Shown: positions 8,085 through 16,725 of the stretch, one piece after another | How positions within the stretch are numbered: position 1 is the first letter of the stretch | Layout of the letters: every line of letters begins with the position of its first letter | Origin: Streptomyces atriruber | GTDB taxonomy: Bacteria > Actinomycetota > Actinomycetes > Streptomycetales > Streptomycetaceae | Assembly (NCBI RefSeq): GCF_001418325.1 | Contig: NZ_LIPN01000034.1 | Span: forward strand, 1 to 64,000 | DNA: 64,000 nucleotides | Direction of reading: 5' to 3' | Made by a program: the position numbers and the translations under genes | Notes under the pieces: generated by a model | Told to the model about the DNA's origin: nothing | The model's database searches: none | What the model saw: the letters and a program-made list of their open reading frames with translations, nothing else

Positions 8085-9480
8085 CCGGGGTGGCGGCGGC
8101 GAAGGTCTCGTACAGGAACTCCAGGAACCGGTCGATGTCCGCCGTGACGTTGGCGATGCCGGGTGAGACGCGGACCGCGCCGCCGGACGGCAGTCCGAGT
8201 CGCCGGATGTACCCGTCGATGGTCTCGGCGCGCCACCGTCCCGTGCCGGTGCGCCGCAGCAGGCGCGGCGCGATGGTGAAGGCCTCTTCGCCCGCGCCCG
8301 GATTGCAGAAGCAGCCCGTGCGGACGGAGATGCCGGCCGCGGCGCACTCGCGGGCCACGATCCGCTCGTCGACGACCCGGCCCCCGGCGTCCAGGACGTT
8401 CAGGGCGACCGTCCCGCCGCGTCCTTCGGTGCCGCGCGGGCCGTAGACGCGCACGAGCGGTCGGCCGCCCGGGTGCCGGAGTCCGGACAGCCCCTTCAGC
8501 AGGCGCCCGGTCAGGCGGCTCACGTGTGCGGCCACGGCGTCGGCGCCCACCTTCTCGTACCAGTCGAGTCCGGTGGCTATCTGCGGGACGGCGTGGAAGT
8601 CGGGGGTGCCGTCCTCGAAGGCGGCGGGCGCCTGCGCCATGCGGTGCCAGCGCGCCCGGGCGCTGACCACCTGGATGGTGCCGCCCGCGAACCAGGGGCG
8701 GCGCAGTCCGGCGAGCGCCTCGCGCCGGGCCACGAGGCTGCCCACACCGGACGGATAGCCGAAGACCTTGTACCAGCTCGCGACCACGAAGTCGGCGGGC
8801 ACCCGGCGTAAGGACAGCTTCCCGGTCGGCAGGTACGCCGCCGCGTCGAGGAGCGTGTGCCAGCCGGCCGCCCGCGCCCGCGCCACCCACTCCAGCGGAT
8901 GCCGGACGCCGCTGAAGTTGCTCTGCGCCGGATAGCAGAACAGCCCGCGGTGGCGTCCGGTGAGCGCCCGGCGCAGCGCCGCCGCGGAGACCCGCAGCTC
9001 GTCGCCGGCGAACGGCACGAGGCCCACCTTCGCGCGTGCGGCCCGCGCGAACTCCCGTACTCCGTTGACGGAGTTGTGGTTGTCCTGGGTGAGCAGCAGG
9101 GATCCCGAGCGCCGGTGGAACGGATAGGCCTCGGCGACCAGCTTGACGGCCTGCGAGGCGTTCGCCGTGAACACCACCGTGTACTCGGCCGGATCGGCGT
9201 CCAGGAACCGCAGGACCCGGAGCCTGGCCTCCTCGACCAGCTCGGTCGACGCGATGGACGCGGGGCTCTCGGTGTGCGGGTTGCCGAAGGCCCGGCCGCC
9301 GAGCCGCGTGGCCTGCGCCTGCACGAGGCCGCGGGGCACCGGTGCGGCGCCGGTGTGGTCCAGATAGATCTGCCGTGTCTCGTCGAGGTATCCGAAGTCC
9401 TCCGCCCGCAGCCGTGCGAAGACGGCCTCGCCCGTTCCGTTCTCCTTCACGCCACCCCCGTTCCGCACGCGCGACGCCAT
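8050..9480 (-). CDS. Class V PLP enzyme resembling the NifS-like domain of molybdenum-cofactor sulfurase
   Basis: 476 residues from ATG 9480; GTG 9450, just after GGGGGTGG, is an alternative start (466 residues). Early YLDHTGAAPVP, the PLP-lysine context SWYKVFGYPSGVG and the late RTGCFCNPGAGEEAF closely match motifs of eukaryotic MOCOS/ABA3-type sulfurases, where the cysteine of that last motif carries the persulfide. The C-terminal MOSC domain of those proteins is absent. It probably handles L-cysteine sulfur or a related amino-acid reaction in the cytosol. Tail-to-tail overlap with the ABC gene is 35 bp. Confidence 0.8.
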   Translation of the reverse strand: MASRVRNGGGVKENGTGEAVFARLRAEDFGYLDETRQIYLDHTGAAPVPRGLVQAQATRLGGRAFGNPHTESPASIASTELVEEARLRVLRFLDADPAEYTVVFTANASQAVKLVAEAYPFHRRSGSLLLTQDNHNSVNGVREFARAARAKVGLVPFAGDELRVSAAALRRALTGRHRGLFCYPAQSNFSGVRHPLEWVARARAAGWHTLLDAAAYLPTGKLSLRRVPADFVVASWYKVFGYPSGVGSLVARREALAGLRRPWFAGGTIQVVSARARWHRMAQAPAAFEDGTPDFHAVPQIATGLDWYEKVGADAVAAHVSRLTGRLLKGLSGLRHPGGRPLVRVYGPRGTEGRGGTVALNVLDAGGRVVDERIVARECAAAGISVRTGCFCNPGAGEEAFTIAPRLLRRTGTGRWRAETIDGYIRRLGLPSGGAVRVSPGIANVTADIDRFLEFLYETFAAATPVRGELAPRLTC

Positions 9481-9657
9481 GCAGCGCGTACGCCTGTCCC
9501 CTGCATCTGTCCGCAGCGTCTGCCATCCGTCCCCGCCTGTCCAGACCGCCCCGGACGGGCGAGGGTTGTGGGCACGACTGCGCTTCCGTGGGCCATGGAC
9601 GGAGCACATCACGCGGATGCGGATCCCGCGCGGCGGCCGAGCGGCCCGGACACGCCG

Positions 9658-9681
9658 AAGGCGCCCCGGGAAGGGCGCCTT
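9658..9681. terminator. GC-rich hairpin with 9-bp perfect stem
   Basis: AAGGCGCCC (9658-9666) pairs with GGGCGCCTT (9673-9681) around a six-base loop. It lies downstream of the minus-strand SGNH gene, and its position and AAGG...CCTT ends fit an intrinsic terminator. The remainder of the 239-bp gap 9481-9719 shows no other gene. Confidence 0.65.
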
Positions 9682-9719
9682 TGCTGTGCACAGAGCCGCC
9701 CGTCGGGCGGTTCGTCGGC

Positions 9720-10547
9720 TCAGGGAGCGATCTGCATCTTGAGGGCGTCGAGGTTGCGGAATCCCTTCGCCTCCACGTGGTCCCCCGAGCTCTCGCCCCG
9801 GATGCGCCGTCCGATCCACGGCACCAGGTACTCGCGCGCCCAGTGGATGTCGTCGCGGCGCACCTCCAGCGTGCCGCGCGGCGGCAGCGGCGGCCACGCC
9901 TGGTCGGGGTCGGCGGGCACGTCGAGCCCGAGGACCTGACCGGCGCGCAGCGCCACGCGCGTGTGTCCCTCGGCGGAGAGGTGCAGCCGGTCGCCGTCCC
10001 ACGCCCGGCGGTCCTGGACGGTCCTGAGGGACCACAGGTCGAGGACGGGGCAGCCGTACCGGTCCGCGATGGCACGGACGTGCATGTTGTACGTGGCGAT
10101 CTTGCCGCGCAGGTGCTTGAGCAGCGCCACGCCACGGGTGTCGAAGCCGGTGGTCACCATGACGGTGCCGACCGCCGACGAGAGGTCGGCGACGGCGCGC
10201 TCGAACCGCTCGGCGACCTCGTCGGGGTCGGTGCCGGGCCGGATGATGTCGTTGCCCCCGGCGCAGAACGTCACCAGGTCGGGGGCGAGCTCCTTGGCGC
10301 GCGGCAGCTGGTCCTCGACGATCTGGTCGAGGAGCTTGCCGCGGACGGCGAGGTTGGCGTACCGGAAGGTGTGCTCGGGCACCCGGTCGTCCAGCAGGAC
10401 CGCGAGGCGGTCGGCCCAGCCGACGAAGGTGCCGTCGGGGCCCGGGTCGCCCACGCCTTCGGTGAAGCTGTCGCCGACCGCTGCGTAGGAGTTGATTACG
10501 CCGTTGTTGATGGGGTGATTGATGAAGGTTGTCGACTCTGCGCTCAC
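9720..10547 (-). CDS. SGNH/GDSL-family hydrolase
   Basis: 275 residues from GTG 10547, with GAAGGA upstream. Block I nucleophile motif GDSFTEG is at residues 25-31, block III is GGND, and block V Asp/His is in DRLHLSAEGH, so the Ser-Asp-His triad and the oxyanion Gly/Asn are all present. No signal peptide is seen, which suggests a cytoplasmic esterase, acyl-hydrolase or deacetylase. It is divergent from the ArsR-SRPBCC gene. The substrate cannot be inferred. Confidence 0.85.
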   Translation of the reverse strand: MSAESTTFINHPINNGVINSYAAVGDSFTEGVGDPGPDGTFVGWADRLAVLLDDRVPEHTFRYANLAVRGKLLDQIVEDQLPRAKELAPDLVTFCAGGNDIIRPGTDPDEVAERFERAVADLSSAVGTVMVTTGFDTRGVALLKHLRGKIATYNMHVRAIADRYGCPVLDLWSLRTVQDRRAWDGDRLHLSAEGHTRVALRAGQVLGLDVPADPDQAWPPLPPRGTLEVRRDDIHWAREYLVPWIGRRIRGESSGDHVEAKGFRNLDALKMQIAP

Positions 10548-10702
10548 GAAGTCACATCCTTCACCTCCCTAAGTGACCTACGCCACCGTAGGGAGGGGTT
10601 GACGGGGCGTGAGATAAGCCACCGGTCAAGATTCACCCAATTTCGGAATAAGTGTCAGCACTCCACGACGCCCGGTTCGGCCAGGTCAGCACCCCTCCCC
10701 GG

Positions 10703-10756
10703 TTGACATGCAGCCATTCGGCTGCCAATCATGGAGATGCAGCCATTCAGCTGCAT
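10703..10756 (+). promoter_or_regulatory. Promoter with two copies of an ATGCAGC-N6-GCTGC operator
   Basis: A TTGACA -35 (10703-10708) is followed at 17 bp by CAATCA/AATCAT as a weak -10. A palindrome ATGCAGC-N6-GCTGC(ca) occupies 10708-10727 between the boxes. A perfect copy, ATGCAGC-N6-GCTGCAT, is at 10737-10756 just downstream of the expected transcription start. Their placement suggests steric repression of the following gene by its own ArsR domain. Confidence 0.6.
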
Positions 10757-10771
10757 TACTGGGGGTGACGC

Positions 10772-11569
10772 GTGATGGACGCGGCGTTCAAGGCGCTGGC
10801 CGACCCGAGTCGGCGGCAGCTGCTCGACCGGTTGCGGGACCGCAACGGACAGACCCTGCGGGAGCTGTGCGCGAGCCTCGACATGGCCCGGCAGTCGGTG
10901 AGCAAGCACCTGGCCGTGCTGGAGGCCGCCGAACTGGTGACCACGGTGCGCCGGGGGCGGGAGAAGCTGCACTACCTGAACGCCGCTCCGATCAACGCCA
11001 TCGCCGAACGATGGATCAGCCGGTTCGACCGCGACCGGGCCAACGCCCTCGCGGACCTGAAGACAGCATTGGAGCAGGAGCCCATGAGTACCGAGAGCAC
11101 CGACAGCAGCACCTTCGTGTACACGACGTACATCCGCACCACCCCGGAGCGGCTCTGGCAGGCCCTGACCGACCCGGCCTTCACCCGCCGGTACTGGGGT
11201 GTGAGCTTCGGCACCGACTGGGCTCCCGGGTCCCCGATGACCTGGACCGAGACGGGCGCCACGACCGAGGACCCCGAGCAGGTCGTCCTCGTCCACGAAC
11301 CGCACCGCAAGCTGGCGTACACCTGGCACACCTTCAGTCCGCAGTGGGCCGAGGCGAACGGCATCAGCGAGGAGCTGCGCGCGCGGCTCGCGGCCGAGCG
11401 CCGTTCGCGGGTCACCTTCGACCTCGAAGCCGAGGGCGACCAGGTGAAGCTGACGGTCACCCACGAATTCGACCGGACGGGCACGCTGCAGTCGATGTGC
11501 AGCCAGGGCTGGCCTGCGATCCTCTCCAGCCTCAAGACCCTCCTGGAGACCGGTGAGCCCCTCGCCTGA
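10772..11569 (+). CDS. ArsR-family HTH fused to an SRPBCC (AHSA1-like) domain
   Basis: 265 residues. GTG 10772 or the adjoining ATG 10775 both follow GGGGGTGA. Residues 1-90 form an ArsR winged helix (FKALADPSRRQLLDRL, RQSVSKHLAVLEAAELV). About residues 105-265 form a START/AHSA1-type SRPBCC fold beginning with a TYIRTTPERLWQALTDPAF segment. In many actinobacteria these domains occur as two adjacent genes; here they form one polypeptide joined by a short acidic linker containing an internal Met (about 11083). No cysteine metal-binding motif is evident in the ArsR part, so a small organic ligand held by the SRPBCC pocket is more likely than a metal. Probably autoregulatory. Confidence 0.85.
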   Translation: MMDAAFKALADPSRRQLLDRLRDRNGQTLRELCASLDMARQSVSKHLAVLEAAELVTTVRRGREKLHYLNAAPINAIAERWISRFDRDRANALADLKTALEQEPMSTESTDSSTFVYTTYIRTTPERLWQALTDPAFTRRYWGVSFGTDWAPGSPMTWTETGATTEDPEQVVLVHEPHRKLAYTWHTFSPQWAEANGISEELRARLAAERRSRVTFDLEAEGDQVKLTVTHEFDRTGTLQSMCSQGWPAILSSLKTLLETGEPLA

Positions 11570-11700
11570 CGCCGTTCCCCGGCCTGGTGAGCGGGCCGGA
11601 CGGTGCCCGCGGAGGGTTGATTGCCCCAGGAAGCCATGTCGTATCGTCAAAGACGCATCCACCGGCGAGCCGCGCCGGCCGCAGAGCCCGAGGAGAGCCC

Positions 11701-12507
11701 GTGACGCAGCAGTTCCCGCCGGCAGAGCTGTCGGAGCCCGAGCTTGCCGGAGTGCGCAATTTCCGCGACGTGGGCGGGCTGCCGACGGTGGACGGCCGCC
11801 GCGTCCGCCCGGGCCGGCTCTTCCGCAGCGGGCACCTGGCGCACGCCACCGCCTCGGACGCCGCGTTCCTCTCCTCGCTGGGCCTGCACACGGTCTTCGA
11901 CTTCCGCAACGAGGCCGATCAGCGCCTGGAGGGGCCGGACATCGAGCTGCCGGGCGTGCGCAACGTGAATCTGCCGCTGACCGACCCGGCCGACGGCGCG
12001 GAGTTCTGGAAGATGGTGCGCGACGGCGACCTCGACCAGCTGCGCTCGATCCTCTCCGGCGGCCGGGGCGCCGACCGGATGGCGGTCGCGTACCGCACGA
12101 TCATCAAGGAGCGCACCGCCGAGCACAGCAAGGTGCTGCACGCGCTCGCCGAGGACAGCGTGCCCGCCCTCATGCACTGCGCCGCGGGCAAGGACCGCGC
12201 GGGCCTTTCCATAGCCGTCACGCTCCTCGCCGTCGGCGTGGAGCGTGACGCCATCGAGGCGGACTACCTCGAATCGAACGTGAAGCACCGCCGCTACAAG
12301 GTGCACCGCTCGGACAGCTCCCCGAACGCGATGTCGCCCGAGGTCATGGAGCTCCTCGACCCGCTCTTCGACGCCCGCGCCGAGTACCTGGCGGCGGCGT
12401 ACGAGACGATCGAGGAGACCTGGGGCGACGTGGACACCTACCTGTCCACGGGTCTGAAGGTCAGCGCCGAGACCCGCGAGCGGCTGCGCGAGCGCCTCCT
12501 CGACTGA
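11701..12507 (+). CDS. Tyrosine-protein phosphatase, DSP3-like
   Basis: 268 residues from GTG 11701 with GAGGAG upstream. N-terminal VRNFRDVGGLPT is the family hallmark. The P-loop HCAAGKDRAG places the catalytic cysteine at residue 160 and the phosphate-binding arginine at 166. The last motif residue is Ala where Thr is commonest. The LPLTDP/FWKM region fits the lid. Such enzymes dephosphorylate phosphotyrosine or phosphoinositide-like substrates; bacterial targets are usually unknown. No signal peptide. It converges on the small membrane-protein gene seven bases downstream. Confidence 0.85.
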   Translation: MTQQFPPAELSEPELAGVRNFRDVGGLPTVDGRRVRPGRLFRSGHLAHATASDAAFLSSLGLHTVFDFRNEADQRLEGPDIELPGVRNVNLPLTDPADGAEFWKMVRDGDLDQLRSILSGGRGADRMAVAYRTIIKERTAEHSKVLHALAEDSVPALMHCAAGKDRAGLSIAVTLLAVGVERDAIEADYLESNVKHRRYKVHRSDSSPNAMSPEVMELLDPLFDARAEYLAAAYETIEETWGDVDTYLSTGLKVSAETRERLRERLLD

Positions 12508-12514
12508 GCGGCGG

Positions 12515-12688
12515 CTACTGGCTGTTCGCGCCCAGCTCGAACAGCAGGTACAGGAAGGCCGCGAAGAGGTGGCCCACCGCCACATAGATGATCAGGCGGA
12601 CCCAGAGCCCACGGGGAAGCTTCTCCTCCATGGTGTTGCGGGCGGGCCGCTCCGGCCGCACAGGTCCCTGCTGTTCCGGTTCCGTCAT
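12515..12688 (-). CDS. 57-residue single-pass membrane protein (DUF6126-like)
   Basis: ATG 12688 overlaps the stop of the XRE/cupin gene by four bases (ATGA). The protein has a charged Pro/Arg-rich cytoplasmic segment, then one hydrophobic helix (about residues 29-51) ending GANSQ. A gene of this size directly after the XRE/cupin regulator also ends the hopanoid block in related Streptomyces, as I recall. The coupling suggests that the two proteins act together, perhaps with the regulator tethered to or responding to the membrane. Function unknown. Confidence 0.75.
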   Translation of the reverse strand: MTEPEQQGPVRPERPARNTMEEKLPRGLWVRLIIYVAVGHLFAAFLYLLFELGANSQ

Positions 12689-13320
12689 GTCGGGTCTCCC
12701 TGGGTGGGGCCACCGAGGCACAGCGCGGTGGCGGGGCTCTGCAGCAGCGTGTGGACGAAGAGGAGATCGGCACCGCCCCGGTCGGCGGCGGCGATCCGGT
12801 GCGGGGTCAGCGAGTCGAAGTGCGCGCTGTCGCCCGGCGCGAGGGTGTGCGCGGTGTCCCCCAGGTGCAGCCGCAGCCGCCCCTTCAGGACGTACAGCCA
12901 CTCCTCGCCGGGATGGACGCGCACGATGTCGCCCTGCGCCCCGTGCGGCACGTGCACGCGCAGCGCCTGCATGCCGCGGCCCGGGGCGCCCGCCTGCCAG
13001 TAGGTCCAGCCGCCCGCCGCGGTCGGCTCCATGTCCGGGGCGCGGACGACCGCGTCCCGGCCGGCGACGGTCTCGCCCAGCAGCTCCGAGACCGTCGTAC
13101 CGTAGACGCGTGCCAGCGTGAGCAGCATCGGCAGCGAAGGCTGGCGCTGCCCGGTCTCCAGGCGGGACAGATGGGCGGGCGAGAGCCCGGCGGTGCGGGC
13201 CGCGGCCTCCAGCGTGAGTGAGGCGCGGCGGCGCAGTTCACGCAGCTGGGGCGCCACGGCGGGGAGCGCGTCGGCCGCCTGGGGCGGCTCGGCGGGCTCC
13301 TTGGGCTCGGCAGGGCTCAT
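12685..13320 (-). CDS. XRE-family HTH regulator with C-terminal cupin domain
   Basis: 211 residues from ATG 13320. Residues 25-80 are an HTH_XRE domain (LRELRRRASLTLEAAARTAG, LSRLETGQRQPSL). About residues 115-195 form a cupin with HPGEEWLYVLKGRL and LAPGDSAHFDSLTPHRI. These regulators bind a small ligand in the cupin barrel and normally repress their own operon. It is the penultimate gene of the hopanoid block, 63 bp after hpnO, with a strong twin palindrome in that gap. The ligand and any control of the hpn genes are unproven. Confidence 0.85.
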   Translation of the reverse strand: MSPAEPKEPAEPPQAADALPAVAPQLRELRRRASLTLEAAARTAGLSPAHLSRLETGQRQPSLPMLLTLARVYGTTVSELLGETVAGRDAVVRAPDMEPTAAGGWTYWQAGAPGRGMQALRVHVPHGAQGDIVRVHPGEEWLYVLKGRLRLHLGDTAHTLAPGDSAHFDSLTPHRIAAADRGGADLLFVHTLLQSPATALCLGGPTQGDPT

Positions 13321-13340
13321 ACCCTGATTCAGCCAGAGCC

Positions 13341-13375
13341 TTGCCTCCCGGGCAACTTTCTTGCCTGGGAGGCAA
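13341..13375. promoter_or_regulatory. Twin TTGCC-N5-GGCAA palindromes, candidate operator of the XRE/cupin gene
   Basis: TTGCCTCCCGGGCAA (13341-13355) and TTGCCTGGGAGGCAA (13361-13375) are each near-palindromic. They are also inverted copies of one another with a single mismatch, separated by CTTTC. They sit 20-55 bp upstream of the XRE start. There is no T-run on the minus strand, so an operator is more likely than a terminator for hpnO. Confidence 0.65.
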
Positions 13376-13383
13376 AAGAGGCC

Positions 13384-14793
13384 CTACCGGTTCGCGACCG
13401 CCTGCTTCACCAGCGTCCTGCCGAAGTCCCACATCAGACCGCCGCCACTGTGCGCGTCGTCCATCACGGCGGTGAAGGCGGCCACGAAGCGGTCCACCTC
13501 CCGCTCCCCCACGGTCAGCGGCGGGATCAGCTTGATGACCTCCAGGTGGTCCCCGGACACCTGGGTGAGGATGCGGTGCTTCTGCAGCAGCGGTACGACG
13601 ACCATCTGCGCGAACAGACCCTTGCGGGCGGCCTGCAGCATCGTCCAGCGGCCGCGCAGCTTGAGCGACTTGGGCCGCCCGAACTCGATGCCGATCATCA
13701 GCCCGCGGCCGCGCACCTCGCTCAGCAGCTCGTAGCGGTCGACGAGGGCGGCGAGCCGTGACCTGAGGAGTTCGCCGGTGACCCGGGCGTTCTCGACGAC
13801 CTTCTCGTCCTCCATCACGGACAGGACGGCGAGCCCGGCCGCCATCGCCTGCGCGTTGGAACCGAAGCTCGCCGAGTGCACGAGCACCCGGTCCATCGAC
13901 GAGTAGACCTTCTTGAAGATCCAGTCCTTGCCCAGCGTGGCGCCGACCGGCACATAGCCGCCCGACAGCGCCTTGGCGACGCAGACCAGGTCGGGCTCGA
14001 CGCCCTCCTCGTGCTGGTAGGCGTAGAAGTCGCCGGTCCTGCCGAGGCCGGTCTGCACCTCGTCGGCGATCAGCAGCGCCTTGTGCCGGTGCAGCAGCTC
14101 CTGGGCCGCGCGCAGGTATCCGGGCGGCGGCTCGTGCACGCCCTTGCCCTGGATCGGCTCGACGATCAGCCCGGCGACGTCGCCCTTGGCCAGCTCCTTG
14201 CGCAGCGCGTCCAGGTCGCCGAGCGGCACCGCGGTGTCGGGCAGCAGCGGCGCGAAGCCGTCCCGGAAGCCGTCCTCGCCGTTGACGGAGAGGGATCCCG
14301 TGGTCAGCCCGTGGAAGGCGTGGGCGCAGTAGAGCACCCGCGGCTTCCCGGTGGCGTACCGCGCGAACTTCAGCGCCGTCTCGACCGCTTCCGTGCCGCT
14401 GTTGCCGAAGAAGACCCGTTCCAAGTGCGGGCTGTGCTTCAGCAGTTGCTCGGCGAGCAGGCCGGGCAGCGGCTGGCAGTCGAAGCGGGTGAGGTCGGCG
14501 AGCGAGGCGTCGAGGACGTCGTGCAGCGCCTTGCGTACGACGGGGTGGTGCCGACCGAGCCCCATCACACCGAAGCCCGCGAGCATGTCGAGGTAGTCGT
14601 TGCCCTCGGCGTCCCAGAAGTACGCGCCCTCGGCCCGTTCGTAGACCTTGTCGAAGCCGATGGTGTGCAGCATGCGCGGCAGTTGGTGGTTGAGGTGCCG
14701 GGCGTACAGTTCGTACCGTTCCGCGCCCCGCTCGGCGAGGAGTCTGCCGAGGTCGAACTCCTTGGCGCCCGTGGTGTCGAACTCCTTGGTCAT
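13384..14793 (-). CDS. hpnO: Aminotransferase class III for aminobacteriohopanetriol synthesis
   Basis: 469 residues from ATG 14793 (AAGGAG eight bases upstream; ATGA overlap with the dxs stop). Fold-type I class III motifs are present: [28 protein letters not shown] and the PLP lysine in [11 protein letters not shown]. The N- and C-terminal extensions resemble HpnO proteins, which convert a ribosylhopane/formylhopane intermediate to aminotriol with an amino donor. Its place directly in the hopanoid block, after dxs, supports that role. Ornithine/acetylornithine aminotransferase would be the fallback by domain alone. Confidence 0.88.
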   Translation of the reverse strand: MTKEFDTTGAKEFDLGRLLAERGAERYELYARHLNHQLPRMLHTIGFDKVYERAEGAYFWDAEGNDYLDMLAGFGVMGLGRHHPVVRKALHDVLDASLADLTRFDCQPLPGLLAEQLLKHSPHLERVFFGNSGTEAVETALKFARYATGKPRVLYCAHAFHGLTTGSLSVNGEDGFRDGFAPLLPDTAVPLGDLDALRKELAKGDVAGLIVEPIQGKGVHEPPPGYLRAAQELLHRHKALLIADEVQTGLGRTGDFYAYQHEEGVEPDLVCVAKALSGGYVPVGATLGKDWIFKKVYSSMDRVLVHSASFGSNAQAMAAGLAVLSVMEDEKVVENARVTGELLRSRLAALVDRYELLSEVRGRGLMIGIEFGRPKSLKLRGRWTMLQAARKGLFAQMVVVPLLQKHRILTQVSGDHLEVIKLIPPLTVGEREVDRFVAAFTAVMDDAHSGGGLMWDFGRTLVKQAVANR

Positions 14794-16700
14794 ACGCTGT
14801 ACTCCTTGCCTGAACCCTGCTGGTCCGCGCCCTCCTTGGCGGTCAGCGCGGCGCTGATCCGGCCGGCGACCTCGACGGGGGTGAGCCCCAGATCGGCGAG
14901 GACCTCGCCCCGCTTGGCGTGCGCGAGGAACTGCTCGGGGATGCCGAACCGCCGGACGGGTACGTCCACTTCGGCCTCGCCCAGCGCGAGCGCGACCGCC
15001 GCGCCGACCCCGGCGGAGCGGCTGTTGTCCTCGACGACGGCGACGAGGCGATGACGTGCGGCGAGCCCGGGCAGCTCGGCGTCGACGGGCTTGACCCAGC
15101 GCGGGTCGACGACGGTGCAGCGCAGACCGCGCTCCCGGAGCAGCTCGGCGGCCTGCAGACAGGTCGGCGCCATCACCCCGACCGCGACGAGCAGCACCTC
15201 CGCGTCCGGCTCCTGGAGCAGCACGTCCATGCCGCCGAGCCGGTCCACGGCGGGAATCGCGGGCCCCACCGACTCCTTGGGGAACCGCAGGAGCGTCGGC
15301 GCGTCGTCGACGGCGACGGCTTCGCGCAGCTGCGCCCGCAGCTGGTCGGCGTCGCGCGGCGCGGCGATCCGCAGCCCCGGCACCACCTGGAGGATCGACA
15401 TGTCCCACATGCCGTTGTGCGAGGCGCCGTCGACGCCGGTGACCCCGGCCCGGTCGAGCACGAAGGTCACCCCGCACCGGTGCAGCGCCACGTCCATCAG
15501 GAGCTGGTCGAAGGCGCGGTTGAGGAAGGTGGCGTACACCGCGACGACCGGGTGCAGGCCGCCCGTCGCGAGCCCGGCGGCCGACACCGCGGCGTGCTGC
15601 TCGGCGATGCCGACGTCCCAGATCCGGTCGGGGTAGGCCTCCGCGAACTTCGTCAGGCCGACGGGGCCCAGCATGGCCGCGGTGATGGCGACGACGTCGT
15701 CGCGCTCGGCGCCGATGCGGACGATCTCGTCGCCGAACACGGAGGTCCAGGAGGGGCCGTTGGACGGCGCGAGCGGCTCGCAGGTGAGCGGGTCCATGAC
15801 GCCCACGGTGTGGAAGCGGTCCGCCTCGTCGGCGAGTGCGGGTTCGTAGCCGCGGCCCTTCTCGGTCAGGCAGTGGATGAGCACGGGGCCGTGGAAGCGT
15901 TTCGCGCGTCGCAGTGCCGACTCGACGGCTCCGATGTCGTGTCCGTCGATCGGTCCGACGTACTTGAGCCCCAGGTCCTCGAACATCCCCTGCGGCGCGA
16001 AGGCGTCCTTGAACCCCTTCTTGGCGCCGTGCAGCGACTCGTACAGCGTCTGTCCGACCACGGGGGTGCGCTGGAGGATGTCCTTGCCCCAGGCGAGCAC
16101 GCGCTCGTAGCCGTCGGTAGTGCGCAGGGTGGCGAGGTGGTTGGCGAGGCCGCCGATGGTCGGGGCGTACGAGCGTTCGTTGTCGTTGACGACGATGATC
16201 AGCGGCCGGTTCTTCGCGGCCGCGATGTTGTTGAGCGCCTCCCAGGCCATGCCGCCGGTGAGGGCGCCGTCCCCGATGACGGCGACCACGTGACCCCGTT
16301 CGCCGAGCACCTGGCGCGCCTTGGCCAGGCCGTCGGCCCAGCCGAGCGCGGTCGAGGCGTGGCTGTTCTCGACGATGTCGTGCTCGGACTCCTCGCGCGA
16401 GGGGTAGCCCGACAGGCCGCCCTTGCCGCGGAGCTTGGAGAAGTCCTGCCGCCCGGTGAGCAGTTTGTGCACATAGCTCTGGTGGCCGGTGTCCCACACG
16501 AGCCGGTCGACCGGCGACTCGAAGACCCGGTGCAGGGCGATGGAGAGCTCCACCACCCCCAGGTTCGGCCCGAGGTGGCCGCCGGTCCTGGCGACCGCGT
16601 GCACCAGGAACTCCCTGATCTCCCCTGCCAGTTCGTCGAGCTCGGCCCCGGAAAGTCCCTTCAGGTCCCGTGGCCCCCGGATGGTGTCGAGAATGGTCAT
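14790..16700 (-). CDS. dxs: 1-deoxy-D-xylulose-5-phosphate synthase
   Basis: 636 residues, normal for Dxs, from ATG 16700 with GAGAGGGG eight bases upstream. The thiamine-diphosphate motif [16 protein letters not shown]...NDN, the N-terminal [16 protein letters not shown] and the transketolase pyrimidine-domain segment ([17 protein letters not shown]) are all intact. It condenses pyruvate and glyceraldehyde-3-phosphate in the first MEP-pathway step. Lying inside the hopanoid block, it is probably a dedicated copy that boosts isoprenoid supply; a housekeeping copy would be expected elsewhere in the chromosome. Confidence 0.95.
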   Translation of the reverse strand: MTILDTIRGPRDLKGLSGAELDELAGEIREFLVHAVARTGGHLGPNLGVVELSIALHRVFESPVDRLVWDTGHQSYVHKLLTGRQDFSKLRGKGGLSGYPSREESEHDIVENSHASTALGWADGLAKARQVLGERGHVVAVIGDGALTGGMAWEALNNIAAAKNRPLIIVVNDNERSYAPTIGGLANHLATLRTTDGYERVLAWGKDILQRTPVVGQTLYESLHGAKKGFKDAFAPQGMFEDLGLKYVGPIDGHDIGAVESALRRAKRFHGPVLIHCLTEKGRGYEPALADEADRFHTVGVMDPLTCEPLAPSNGPSWTSVFGDEIVRIGAERDDVVAITAAMLGPVGLTKFAEAYPDRIWDVGIAEQHAAVSAAGLATGGLHPVVAVYATFLNRAFDQLLMDVALHRCGVTFVLDRAGVTGVDGASHNGMWDMSILQVVPGLRIAAPRDADQLRAQLREAVAVDDAPTLLRFPKESVGPAIPAVDRLGGMDVLLQEPDAEVLLVAVGVMAPTCLQAAELLRERGLRCTVVDPRWVKPVDAELPGLAARHRLVAVVEDNSRSAGVGAAVALALGEAEVDVPVRRFGIPEQFLAHAKRGEVLADLGLTPVEVAGRISAALTAKEGADQQGSGKEYSV

Positions 16701-16725
16701 GCTCGATCCCCCTCTCTGGTTGTTC

